The position numbers and the translations under genes were made by a program. A stretch of DNA of 64,000 bases. Source: Paraburkholderia solisilvae (GTDB taxonomy: Bacteria; Pseudomonadota; Gammaproteobacteria; Burkholderiales; Burkholderiaceae). Within the stretch, counting starts at the first letter, position 1. Each line of letters starts with the position of its first letter. The stretch spans positions 62,001 to 126,000 of the forward strand of contig NZ_CADIKF010000001.1 in assembly GCF_902859875.1 (NCBI RefSeq), given 5' to 3'. Below are positions 26,317 through 33,370 of the stretch, piece by piece. The notes beneath the pieces were generated by a model that saw nothing but the letters and a program-made list of their open reading frames with translations, was not told the origin of the DNA and searched no databases.

Positions 26317-26426
26317 GGGCGCCTCGCAGATGCACATGCGCACGGATGACGGAACCCTGGCGCGCGCGCCGGTTCGCAGCGGCCGATGCCGAGCGGGGAA
26401 TAATGATGTTGCATACGGGTTCTCAT
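26313..26426 (-). CDS. Possible 37-residue leader peptide of the RND operon
   Basis: The frame starts with an ATG at 26426 that has its own GGAGA ribosome site seven bases upstream, and ends with a TGA that overlaps the GTG start of mdtA. The peptide is rich in Arg, His, Cys and Pro and has no known domain. The GTGA overlap suggests either a regulatory leader coupled to mdtA translation or an old mdtA N-terminus separated by a frameshift. Expression is not proven by the sequence. Confidence 0.4.
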   Translation of the reverse strand: MRTRMQHHYSPLGIGRCEPARAPGFRHPCACASARRP

Positions 26427-26678
26427 GATTGGTTCTCCGTTCAGCGGGAGCGCCCCGTCCCAACCTGGATCGAGAATGAAAGCCAGCTTTCGAATGACGC
26501 GTGAGCCCGCACTCGAAATGCATAGGATGATGTTATATACCGCACGTACACCTTACGATTTGTCAGAAATACGCTCGGCATCGGCAAGACCCAACACTTT
26601 AACCGGTCGCATGGGGTGGACGCAGAAATCGTGTAACGCGGTGTAATGAGTAAAGACGGATTGAACGGGCGCGACGGC

Positions 26679-26707
26679 GCCGTGCCGTCCCGGTTGAACG
26701 GCACGGC
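26679..26707. repeat. Nine-base inverted repeat
   Basis: GCCGTGCCG (26679-26687) and CGGCACGGC (26699-26707) form perfect inverted arms with an eleven-base loop. It lies between the porin stop and the RND operon promoter and may assist termination or bind a regulator; no T tract follows on either strand. Confidence 0.35.
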
Positions 26708-26741
26708 GGGCGTGCCGCGGTTTGACCGCGCGTGGAGAAGG

Positions 26742-26758
26742 GCGGCGCCGTGCGCCGC
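26742..26758 (-). terminator. GC hairpin after the porin gene
   Basis: GCGGCGC and GCGCCGC pair perfectly around a three-base loop, six bases past the porin stop codon. On the minus strand it is followed by CCTTCTCC instead of a clean U tract, so it may be a weak terminator. Confidence 0.4.
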
Positions 26759-26764
26759 TTTCAT

Positions 26765-27859
26765 TTAGAACCGGTGGCGAATGCCGGTCGCAACGAGCAC
26801 CTGGTTGCGATTGCTGGATGGGTCGTTGGTGTTGATCACCGCGAGGCCGTTTTCCGATGCGCGCTGGTAGATCGCTTCCGCATAGACGTCGGTGCGTTTG
26901 GACAACTGATACACAGCTTGCAGCGCGCCCTGATGCCAGTGCGTCGACGATGCGTCCGTGTACACGTACATGCCGGCCAGCGCGATGGTGGGCGTGACGG
27001 ACCAGATCGCGCTGATTTCATAGTTGCTGAACGCGATGGAAGGCAACGCGGCGCCGCTATCGGTATCGGCCACGCCGGTATAGATTGCGCGCGACCACGC
27101 GCCGGCGAGCGTGACGTCGCCGATCACATAGCTCGCGCCCGCGGCGATGGTGTCCTGCTTTTGCGCGCTTGCGTCGACGACCGGTTGGTCGACGCCCGGA
27201 AGCGATGCCGCTTCGAATGCGCCGTTTTCGGTGAGGCCGCGCCCGTTGTTATGCATCCACGACGCACCGGCGCTGAATGGGCCGTTCGCGTAATTCGCGC
27301 CGATACCGTATGCGCGATTTTGCGCGAAGCGCCCGGCGGCGTTGGAGAACGCATACATGCCGCCAAAGCTGAACCCGCCATAAGATGCGCTCGCATACTT
27401 GACCGAGTTGGCCGCGAGGTACGAGTTGTTGGCGTTGTCGTTATCGAATGGATGCGCGAAGGCGGTGCCGCCGGTGCCACCGGTCAGCGTAAAGGGCGCG
27501 AAGTAATCGTGCACCAGGTCGTATTGATGACCGAGCGTCAATGTGCCGAACGGGTTGGATTGGAGTCCGACGTAGGCTGGATGGTCGTTGAATTGTTCAC
27601 CGGAGCTCACCGAGTAGCCGCGCTCGAGGCGAAAGAGCGCCTGCGTGCCGTCGCCGAGCGCTTCGGTGCCTTGCAGACCCCAGAAGCTGCCGTCGATGAG
27701 CCCGGAGGTTGCGCGGTATTGCGTGTGTCCGTTCACGTTGCTGACGTACGCAAGGCCGGCGTCGAGTTCACCGTAAAGCGTGACGCTTTGCGCGCCGGCT
27801 GTGGTGCTTTGAGTCGCGATGTAGGCTCCCGCGAGAGAGCAGCAGAGCAATCGGTTCAT
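26765..27859 (-). CDS. Gram-negative general porin (OmpC/Omp32-like)
   Basis: 364 residues with a signal peptide cleaved near AGAQS, then the beta-barrel opening SVTLYGELDAGLAYVSN typical of betaproteobacterial trimeric porins. Repeated aromatic-alternating strands and the terminal Phe (GIRHRF) required for BAM-dependent insertion are present. Such porins allow passive diffusion of small hydrophilic or anionic solutes. The N-terminal signal is slightly unusual in holding two adjacent cysteines (LLCCSLAG). It is single, downstream of the T6SS cassette by 470 bases, and likely has its own promoter. Confidence 0.92.
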   Translation of the reverse strand: MNRLLCCSLAGAYIATQSTTAGAQSVTLYGELDAGLAYVSNVNGHTQYRATSGLIDGSFWGLQGTEALGDGTQALFRLERGYSVSSGEQFNDHPAYVGLQSNPFGTLTLGHQYDLVHDYFAPFTLTGGTGGTAFAHPFDNDNANNSYLAANSVKYASASYGGFSFGGMYAFSNAAGRFAQNRAYGIGANYANGPFSAGASWMHNNGRGLTENGAFEAASLPGVDQPVVDASAQKQDTIAAGASYVIGDVTLAGAWSRAIYTGVADTDSGAALPSIAFSNYEISAIWSVTPTIALAGMYVYTDASSTHWHQGALQAVYQLSKRTDVYAEAIYQRASENGLAVINTNDPSSNRNQVLVATGIRHRF

Positions 27860-28329
27860 GTCGGTGAGAGCGCTAGGTCAACTGGACGGACGAGTACGGC
27901 CATTTCCCGCGCGTTGTATTGCGAGGGAGCGGGTGGGTCGCACAGGCCACCACGAGGTGCGGGAGTCGTGATCAGCCGACTGGACTGATTGAAATGCTGT
28001 TCGGGCAGATTGCCGGGCCCGGGCTTGGGCCTTGCCGCCGGCCGGAATGGAGAGTGAGATTCATGAGCGGCTCCGTGGGGTTTCGCGCCCCGGTTGGTCC
28101 GATACAGGAACGAAGCAAGGTCTGGCTCCTGACTCGACGGCGTCGCAATAGCGATTCAGGCACGACGCAATGAGGCAGATACAGTGGCGCGACCGCGCCG
28201 GGCTCACACCGGCTTCCGGGCTTCGTTCAGCGGATGATGCTGTGTTGAGTGCGATTGCTGACGGCTTTGCAATTGGTTGAAAGCATAACGGAAGAAAGGG
28301 GATTGTCCAAGCGGTGTTGCGGCCTGGCG
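27860..28329. other. Intergenic region between porin and T6SS cassette
   Basis: 470 bases containing the porin promoter region near 27,860-27,960 and the end of the T6SS cassette. GGCCC (28016-28020) and GGGCC (28027-28031) form a short GC hairpin. A stretch around 28,060-28,170 translates on both strands without matching anything I recognise. No complete gene is supported. Confidence 0.35.
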
Positions 28330-28614
28330 TCACGTCGTAGTTCTGGTTCGCCAGCGGCGCACCGCGCGTCCGAGCAGCCATAGGGCGATTCCGGTGAGGG
28401 TCCATGAGAGGCAGGCGACGATTAGCGTTGCCATGACCTCCGCGTCGTCCGTATTGTTCTCTGGTCCGATTCCAACGACGCGTAACACGAACATCGTCGA
28501 ATAGAAAAGCCAGTTGGGCATCGGGGCGGGCCATTCCAGGTAGACGTTGGCGGCGACTCCTCCGACGAGGTAGGTGAGTGTGACGAAAGTGAGGGCACGC
28601 AGTGTTCTTTTCAT
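28330..28614 (-). CDS. Small membrane protein, candidate immunity protein to the Tlde1-like effector
   Basis: 94 residues with three hydrophobic segments (about 5-25, 34-48 and 60-84) and a basic C-terminal tail. It has no domain that I recognise. Its start codon overlaps the stop of the DUF2778 effector gene (ATGA), the usual position for a cognate immunity gene. Because the effector would act on periplasmic peptidoglycan, a membrane-embedded protein exposing loops to the periplasm is a suitable inhibitor. The immunity role is inferred from location and topology alone. Confidence 0.55.
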   Translation of the reverse strand: MKRTLRALTFVTLTYLVGGVAANVYLEWPAPMPNWLFYSTMFVLRVVGIGPENNTDDAEVMATLIVACLSWTLTGIALWLLGRAVRRWRTRTTT

Positions 28615-29093
28615 TGGACCACCACCGTTCCGTACGCCTTATCGTTCGTACCGGGTACAGGAACATCGGGTGGCCGCGATCTGATATGACGTTCGAGCCT
28701 ATCAAACTCCTCGCGTGACTTCACAGTGATACAGCCTTTGCTAACCCGTCTCTGACCTTCCGGGTGTAAACGGAATTCCCCCCGTTTGACACCATTGATA
28801 AAGGTTGAGTCGCCTGTTCGCTCATTCCAGAGCATGAACCACTTCGAGCGGTCGGTCGTGACGACGTTCATTTCCGAAAGCCAGTCATGAAGCCACCCGA
28901 AGCGCCCACCTGAACGCCTGTCAAGCAGATAATATTTTCCCGGAGGGAGCGGCCCGATATCGGGAATGGCCACCGCTCGCGGGTCATCGATGGCATCCAT
29001 CTGCCCCGAGTACGCCGCAACGCTCCCAAACCCCGAACAATAAAGCGTCGACGTCGACTGGCCGTTCAACCTGAACGTGCACTGTACAGACAT
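28611..29093 (-). CDS. T6SS effector, Tlde1-family L,D-transpeptidase-like (DUF2778)
   Basis: 160 residues ending in the DUF2778 catalytic block RLHPEGQRRVSKGCITV, where His110 and Cys121 form the predicted L,D-transpeptidase catalytic pair. The N-terminal part (LYCSGFGSVAAYSGQMDA... GPLPPGKYYL) is the family's standard opening. Tlde1 proteins, first described in Salmonella, are delivered by type VI secretion and act as L,D-carboxypeptidase or exchange enzymes on peptidoglycan tetrapeptides, altering target-cell wall. It has no signal peptide, as expected for T6SS cargo. It sits three bases after hcp and overlaps the next gene, so the three form one transcript. Confidence 0.85.
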   Translation of the reverse strand: MSVQCTFRLNGQSTSTLYCSGFGSVAAYSGQMDAIDDPRAVAIPDIGPLPPGKYYLLDRRSGGRFGWLHDWLSEMNVVTTDRSKWFMLWNERTGDSTFINGVKRGEFRLHPEGQRRVSKGCITVKSREEFDRLERHIRSRPPDVPVPGTNDKAYGTVVVQ

Positions 29094-29096
29094 GGC

Positions 29097-29588
29097 TCAC
29101 CCCGCCTGGACGGTGCGCCACGTATCGGCAAACAGCAGATTGCCGTCGTGATAGTTCCACGTTATTTCGCCATACCGCAGTTCGACAATTTCGAAGTGGT
29201 TGCGGTGCACATGTTCCTGCTCCTTGATGTTTTTCAGCCTCGGCGCGATTGACGCGAGCTTCACGTTTTTCATCGACATCGTGAAGTAGTTCTCCTCCTG
29301 TCCGGCGTCGTTTGTCCGATACCACCGGAGCACCGCGCTATTGAGCGTGTTTCCGCGCACGATGGCTTGATAAAGCAGCGGCGATGACCGGTCTATTTCC
29401 TTTTCGAAAGTCATCGACCGATGCGAGTGCGTGCCCATGAGCTTGCCGGTGTGATGATCGACGGGTGCGTCCACGCCGTGCGTCAAGCTCAGTACTTCAA
29501 TGCTTCCCTCTCGTCCGGATACTTCGCTGCCGCCGCGAATCGGCGTGTCTCCATCATCGGTAAGCCAGAGGTGCAAGGGAGTCCCCAT
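29097..29588 (-). CDS. hcp: Hcp-family type VI secretion tube protein
   Basis: 163 residues, the standard Hcp length, with the Hcp beta-barrel pattern: a GREGSIEVLSLTHGV opening, FEKEIDRSSPLLYQAIVRGN, the variable-loop strand LRWYRTNDAGQEENYFTMSMKNVKLASI, and the end strand RYGEITWNYHDGNLLFADTW. Hcp hexamers form the T6SS inner tube and can carry small effectors in the lumen. An AGGAG site precedes the ATG. No other T6SS structural genes are in the window, so this is an orphan hcp that must use an apparatus encoded elsewhere, and it is linked to its likely cargo gene. Confidence 0.9.
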   Translation of the reverse strand: MGTPLHLWLTDDGDTPIRGGSEVSGREGSIEVLSLTHGVDAPVDHHTGKLMGTHSHRSMTFEKEIDRSSPLLYQAIVRGNTLNSAVLRWYRTNDAGQEENYFTMSMKNVKLASIAPRLKNIKEQEHVHRNHFEIVELRYGEITWNYHDGNLLFADTWRTVQAG

Positions 29589-29944
29589 CGTTACTGTTCT
29601 CCTGTCTGATGCCGGTTGAAATCAGTAGTACCGGCGCCGACTTTTAGCATGCGTCCTGGCGCGCGATGTAAAAAACTGTCGCAAGCTTGAATCGCCTGTC
29701 GTCAGATGCATGGAGAACGGAGAGGGGCGGTCGCTGCCGCGCCGTTTGCAGCCGCGACAAGGGTCCACGTTTGCAACGCGGATTGCGCAGGCGCAGGCAG
29801 GCGTAATGAGGGAGCGTCGGCTAAAGAGGGGAGACGCCCATCGCTTGCCCATGCAAGCGAGGGCGCTTGTTCATCGATATACGTGCAGCGACGGCAAGCC
29901 CACGTCGGGTCGAGCCGTTTATTGAACGAAACAGCCGCAAAGGC
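29589..29944. other. Intergenic region upstream of hcp and downstream of yfiB
   Basis: 356 bases without a gene I can support. The part next to 29,600-29,690 is A+T-richer and probably carries the hcp promoter on the minus strand. I see no strong inverted repeat or clear rho-independent terminator for yfiB. Confidence 0.35.
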
Positions 29945-30496
29945 TCAATTCGTCGAAATCACAATCGCCACGCGGCGATTCTGCGCCCGGCCTTCGGCCG
30001 TGCCATTGTCCGCGACCGGATGCGATTTGCCCTCGCCGATCGATGTGAGGCCATCGCGCGCCATGCCCGCGCCGACCAGCGCATCGGTCACCGCGTTCGC
30101 TCGTTGTTGGGACAACCGTTCGTTATGGGCGTCGCTGCCCGTTGAATCGGTGTAACCGTAAATGCGCACCGTCGACAGGCCGACCTTGAGCAGCGTCGAC
30201 GCGACATGCGAAATGACATCGCGTGCGGCAGGTTGAATCTCGGACTTGTCGGTCTCGAACAGCACCTTGTCGCTGATGCCGAATTCCCAGCCCTCGTCGG
30301 TTTCGTGAAAGCCCGCTTCCTTTAGCGCCGCGATCTGCGCGGCGGTCAAGCCGTGCTTCGGCGGCGTGCTCTGGCATCCGGCCAGCAGCGCGAGCACCAG
30401 CAGCAAGCCCGCCGTCAGAACCGCCAGATACCCGCTTGCTATGTTTCTGCTTCTACCGCGTGTTCCATCAACGATGCATTCCACTTCAATCCCCAT
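29945..30496 (-). CDS. yfiB: YfiB-like OmpA-domain lipoprotein
   Basis: 183 residues. A basic N-terminus is followed by a hydrophobic segment and lipobox ALLAGC (Cys41), then an OmpA-type peptidoglycan-binding domain (about 80-180) with the YGYTDSTGSDAHNERLSQQRANAV motif. In Pseudomonas, YfiB binds peptidoglycan at the outer membrane and sequesters the repressor YfiR, activating the cyclase YfiN. It is third in the same order as yfiR-yfiN-yfiB, nine bases after yfiN, which supports the assignment; a stand-alone OmpA-domain lipoprotein could not otherwise be named. Confidence 0.8.
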   Translation of the reverse strand: MGIEVECIVDGTRGRSRNIASGYLAVLTAGLLLVLALLAGCQSTPPKHGLTAAQIAALKEAGFHETDEGWEFGISDKVLFETDKSEIQPAARDVISHVASTLLKVGLSTVRIYGYTDSTGSDAHNERLSQQRANAVTDALVGAGMARDGLTSIGEGKSHPVADNGTAEGRAQNRRVAIVISTN

Positions 30497-30505
30497 TTGC
30501 GTGTG

Positions 30506-31786
30506 TCACTGCGAGTTGCTGTTTTCTCTTGCTATCTGCCAGGCGCGATTGCCGGTACGCTTGGCCTCGTACATCGCGGTATCCGCCATACGCAGCAAGC
30601 TTGCGACGTCATGTGCATGCAGCGGGAACAGCGCAATACCGATGCTGACCGAGGTCGTCACTTCACGGCCGCCTGGTAGGGTTATCGGCGCGAGCATCGA
30701 TTCACTTAATGCCTGCGCAACGCGGGTTGCATTTTCCTCGCGGTCGAGGCCGGGTAGCAGCGCGACAAATTCGTCGCCGCCGAGGCGTGCGACCAGATCG
30801 TCTTTTCGCAGCGTAGCGCGCAGCCGGGATGCAATCGTCACGAGCACCGCATCGCCGGCATCATGGCCGAGCGTATCGTTGATTTCCTTGAAGCGGTCAC
30901 TGTCGATATACAGCAGACCCACCGCCGTACCCAGCGCGCGCGCGTCGCGGAGGGCCTGCTCGAGACGCGACTCGAAGTGCGCGCGGTTGGGCAGGCCGGT
31001 CAGACGGTCGTGATTGGCCTGGTGGCTGAGCGTCGCGTTCTGCTCGCGCAACGAATGCTGCCAGACTTCGAATTCGTCGAGCAGCGCGTTGAAGTCGTCG
31101 CCCAGTTCGTGCAGCTCCGCAATCGGTGTGGCCTCCACGCGCCGGCTGAACGCGCGGTCGCGGCGCACCGCATGCGCAACTTCGGCAAGCGCCCGCAAGG
31201 GCTCGACAATGTCGCGATGCATTTGCCGTGCGATCAGCGTCCCCGCGCCGAGAATGATGATGAGACAGACCAGCACCCCGCCGATTCCGCCGATGAGGAA
31301 GATCGCGAACTGATGTCCGCGTCCGCGCACGCGAATTCTCGCGAGCACCTTGCCGTCGTGCGTCACCGGCACGCTCACGCCGCCGGGCAGCGCGAGGTCC
31401 GCAACACGGTGTACCCAGCGTGAAAGCGGTCCGTCGCCCGTACGTTGCCAATTTGCAAAGATTGCGCCGTGCGTGTCGATAATGCGCACGTCGGCAATAT
31501 CCTCATTGCCGGCAATCTGCGCAATCGCGTCCTGAGCCGCGGGTTTGTCGTTGAATACGACCGCTGCCTCCACCGTATAAGCGATCGAACGCGCCAGCAG
31601 TGTCAGATTGTCGTTCGCGTAGGCGCGCAGTACGGTCCACGCGACGAAAACGATGCACACGGCCGCGAGCGCCACGGCCGAAACCGCGAGCCGCATATAG
31701 GTTCGACGCAGCACGCGCTCGAGCGAAGGGCGCGGCGCGACAACGGGGTGCGCCTGCGCATAGCGCGTAACGATGCGTGGCTTCAT
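30506..31786 (-). CDS. yfiN: YfiN/TpbB-like diguanylate cyclase
   Basis: 426 residues: membrane helix (about 32-53), periplasmic sensor region (54-158), second helix (about 160-183), HAMP (about 184-236) and a GGDEF domain (about 258-418). The active site reads GGDEF (336-340), and the RKDD I-site (327-330) lies five residues before it, so product inhibition by c-di-GMP is expected. It converts two GTP to c-di-GMP, promoting biofilm. The periplasmic part is the site where YfiR represses YfiN. The start overlaps the yfiR stop by four bases. Confidence 0.88.
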   Translation of the reverse strand: MKPRIVTRYAQAHPVVAPRPSLERVLRRTYMRLAVSAVALAAVCIVFVAWTVLRAYANDNLTLLARSIAYTVEAAVVFNDKPAAQDAIAQIAGNEDIADVRIIDTHGAIFANWQRTGDGPLSRWVHRVADLALPGGVSVPVTHDGKVLARIRVRGRGHQFAIFLIGGIGGVLVCLIIILGAGTLIARQMHRDIVEPLRALAEVAHAVRRDRAFSRRVEATPIAELHELGDDFNALLDEFEVWQHSLREQNATLSHQANHDRLTGLPNRAHFESRLEQALRDARALGTAVGLLYIDSDRFKEINDTLGHDAGDAVLVTIASRLRATLRKDDLVARLGGDEFVALLPGLDREENATRVAQALSESMLAPITLPGGREVTTSVSIGIALFPLHAHDVASLLRMADTAMYEAKRTGNRAWQIARENSNSQ

Positions 31787-32367
31787 GGTGTGCTCCGTTT
31801 GCGCGCGAGCTCCAGCACTTTCGGGCTCACACGCACACCGCTGCGTGCCACGCTGTCCAGATTCATATCGAACTTGACGCGATTTCTATCGGCGCTCAGG
31901 CAAAACATCGCGCCGAGCGTACACGTACTGTCGTTGTCACTGATGGTAAGAATCGGGTGCCCCGCGCGGTTTGTGTCGACTTGCCGGCGCTCGGCCTCCG
32001 ACAGCTTGCCCATATACAGCGCGTCGCATGCGCTGCCGAGCGCCGGGTCGTCTGCCGAAACATTGCGCGTGACCACGTCCGGCGCCGGCGGCGAAAGCGG
32101 CGCTGCGCCGCTTTCGAGTGCGAATCGTGTGCTGCCCACGATGCATAACCGAACCGGATTCGGCGGGGCCGGCCAATGCGTGAAGCTGATAATGCCGAGC
32201 ACGACTTGCCGGGCGGCGGAGTCCTGCTCGAGCGGCGACCCATTGGACACCGTACTTTGCGCATGGCTCGGGATGGCGAAGATGGACATAAGCAGGCTGC
32301 TCATCCAGGCGCTGGCTTTGCCACTGAGCTTTGCGCGTGCGATGGTACGTTCTTTCTCTCTCTGCAC
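31783..32367 (-). CDS. yfiR: YfiR-like periplasmic repressor of the diguanylate cyclase (DUF4154)
   Basis: 194 residues with a signal peptide ending near SHAQS and a DUF4154/YfiR domain. Its four cysteines, Cys75, Cys114, Cys149 and Cys156, have spacings of 39, 35 and 7 residues, identical to Cys71, Cys110, Cys145 and Cys152 of Pseudomonas aeruginosa YfiR, which form two disulfides and connect the repressor to envelope redox state. It should bind the periplasmic part of YfiN and keep it inactive until released by YfiB or by disulfide change. It overlaps yfiN by four bases and heads the operon. Confidence 0.88.
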   Translation of the reverse strand: MQREKERTIARAKLSGKASAWMSSLLMSIFAIPSHAQSTVSNGSPLEQDSAARQVVLGIISFTHWPAPPNPVRLCIVGSTRFALESGAAPLSPPAPDVVTRNVSADDPALGSACDALYMGKLSEAERRQVDTNRAGHPILTISDNDSTCTLGAMFCLSADRNRVKFDMNLDSVARSGVRVSPKVLELARKRSTP

Positions 32368-32480
32368 AATATGTCGTCGTGGCCTGGATGCCGCAGCCGT
32401 TCAGCAGCGGAACAGTAGGTCGTACCACACCAGGCGCCGTCCGGAGATCGGCCAGGCGTGGAGGTCGACGTGATAACGAT

Positions 32481-32520
32481 CAGGCTCGTGCGCTTCCCCT
32501 GAGTGAAGCGTACGAGCCTG
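32481..32520. repeat. Long hairpin, 16-bp stem, upstream of yfiR
   Basis: The sequence 32481-32496 pairs with 32505-32520 (CAGGCTCG... and ...CGAGCCTG) to give a 16-base-pair stem with a single G-T wobble and an eight-base loop. It lies about 114 bases upstream of the yfiR start and would be in its 5' leader if transcription begins further out. No T tract follows on either strand, so a simple terminator is unlikely. Confidence 0.55.
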
Positions 32521-32640
32521 CTTGAACAGCCTCGCGCGAAGTACGCCGGGCATGTCGCGCCACGGCGATACGGCTTTATTGCGCGATATTGATACATCCA
32601 TATGCCAAGCCATTGTTCCGGCCAGTCGTGAGCGTGGCAA

Positions 32641-32653
32641 CGCTTTTAAAGCG
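32641..32653. repeat. Short palindrome CGCTTT-T-AAAGCG
   Basis: A perfect inverted repeat with six-base arms and a single central base, in the same gene-free region as the long hairpin. Binding site or chance. Confidence 0.3.
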
Positions 32654-32785
32654 GCAAACGACTATGCGGATTTTTTGGTCTGGACATCCGATGCGGCAGC
32701 GGCGTGCGCAATTTTGCCATGCATTCTGGCACGCTTGCGACCAGTATGCTCAAAGGGTGTCGAGACGTTGTCGTGTGGATGAGGG

Positions 32786-32801
32786 GCGAAGCCCGCTTCG
32801 C
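32786..32801. repeat. Compact hairpin GCGAAGC-CC-GCTTCGC
   Basis: A perfect seven-base-pair inverted repeat separated by only two bases. It is followed 13 bases later by another palindrome at 32815, so the pair might end transcripts coming from the moc side, though neither has a T tract. Confidence 0.35.
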
Positions 32802-32814
32802 GCTGAACGGTATT

Positions 32815-32829
32815 GCCCAATAATTGGGC
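32815..32829. promoter_or_regulatory. Palindrome GCCCAAT-A-ATTGGGC
   Basis: A perfect inverted repeat with seven-base arms around one central A. Odd symmetry with an ATTGGGC half-site resembles a dimeric regulator operator. It lies about 110 bases beyond the mocF remnant. Confidence 0.35.
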
Positions 32830-32939
32830 CTGGCCTTAAAGGAATGAGCAAATGCGGGCGTCTTAGGCAGGGTTGTCTGGAATCGTTAAACGATTCGCCG
32901 TGACTCAGAGCAGGCTCTGCAGCTTGACGATGTTGTCCA

Positions 32940-33023
32940 TTAGCGTTCCGCGCGTAATGTCTGCGCCGCGCGGCCGCCGACGTGTCCGGCGCCGACGATC
33001 GCCATCGAACGCCCGGATGCCAT
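32940..33023 (-). pseudogene. Truncated mocF-like ferredoxin reductase (N-terminal 27 residues)
   Basis: Directly after mocE, an ATG at 33023 opens a frame that reads a glycine-rich FAD-binding Rossmann motif (AIVGAGHVGGRAAQTLRAER) exactly where FAD-dependent ferredoxin reductases start, then meets a stop at 32940-32942. A full enzyme needs about 400 residues. The out-of-frame continuation (MDNIVKLQSLL then stop) may be the joined C-terminus of the same or another gene. This is best explained by an internal deletion that removed the reductase, leaving mocD and mocE without a dedicated electron donor here. Confidence 0.65.
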
Positions 33024-33027
33024 GGCT

Positions 33028-33336
33028 TCAGACCTCGATCAGAATACGGCCGTCTGCCACCTTCGCCGGATAGGTCTTCAGTTTTTCGCAGACCGGCGCG
33101 CACAGCGGCCGGCCATCACGGATGTCGAAACGGCCGTTGTGCTTCGGGCATTCGATCACATGGCCCATCACGAACCCGTCGCTCAGATGCACATGTTCGT
33201 GCGTGCAGAGTCCGTCGCTCGCATACACGTGGCCGTCGACGCGATAGATCGCGTACGTGTGTCCAGCATGATCGAAGCGCATCACGTCTTCGTCTTCGAT
33301 ATCGTCGAGTGCCGCTGCATCGAGCCACTGCGTCAT
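33028..33336 (-). CDS. mocE: MocE-like Rieske [2Fe-2S] ferredoxin
   Basis: 102 residues with the complete Rieske cluster motif: Cys44-Thr-His46 and Cys63-Pro-Lys-His66. The size and lack of extra domains match Rieske-type ferredoxins that serve oxygenases. It carries one electron from a ferredoxin reductase to the desaturase/hydroxylase-like MocD. The start at 33336 has a GGGAGAC ribosome site; an in-frame upstream extension is arginine-rich and overlaps mocD. It lies 34 bases after the mocD stop. Confidence 0.85.
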   Translation of the reverse strand: MTQWLDAAALDDIEDEDVMRFDHAGHTYAIYRVDGHVYASDGLCTHEHVHLSDGFVMGHVIECPKHNGRFDIRDGRPLCAPVCEKLKTYPAKVADGRILIEV

Positions 33337-33370
33337 GGATGTCTCCCGGGTTGTGTATTGGCGGATCGGA

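Larger units (their letters stand above)
26427..26764. other. Promoter region of the RND operon and end of the porin gene
   Basis: 338 bases without a supported gene. Nearest the RND operon, 26520-26660 is A+T-richer and likely carries its promoter. Two inverted repeats lie at the porin side: 26679-26707 and 26742-26758, annotated separately. Confidence 0.4.
32368..32939. other. Leader and spacer region upstream of yfiR, rich in inverted repeats
   Basis: 572 bases with no gene I can support, but with four separate perfect or near-perfect inverted repeats (32481-32520, 32641-32653, 32786-32801 and 32815-32829). They divide the region between the yfiR promoter and the mocF remnant. Part of this DNA may be what is left after deletion of most of mocF. 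Confidence 0.45.

Noticed and set aside
28061..28705. A 214-codon minus-strand frame running across the T6SS immunity-like and effector genes
   Set aside because: It is out of frame with two coupled genes having family motifs; the part beyond 28329 showed no recognisable similarity.
32522..32782. Plus-strand frame of 86 codons before the moc remnant
   Set aside because: It has no good ribosome site, crosses palindromes and has no recognisable domain; the opposite-strand frame is equally poor.
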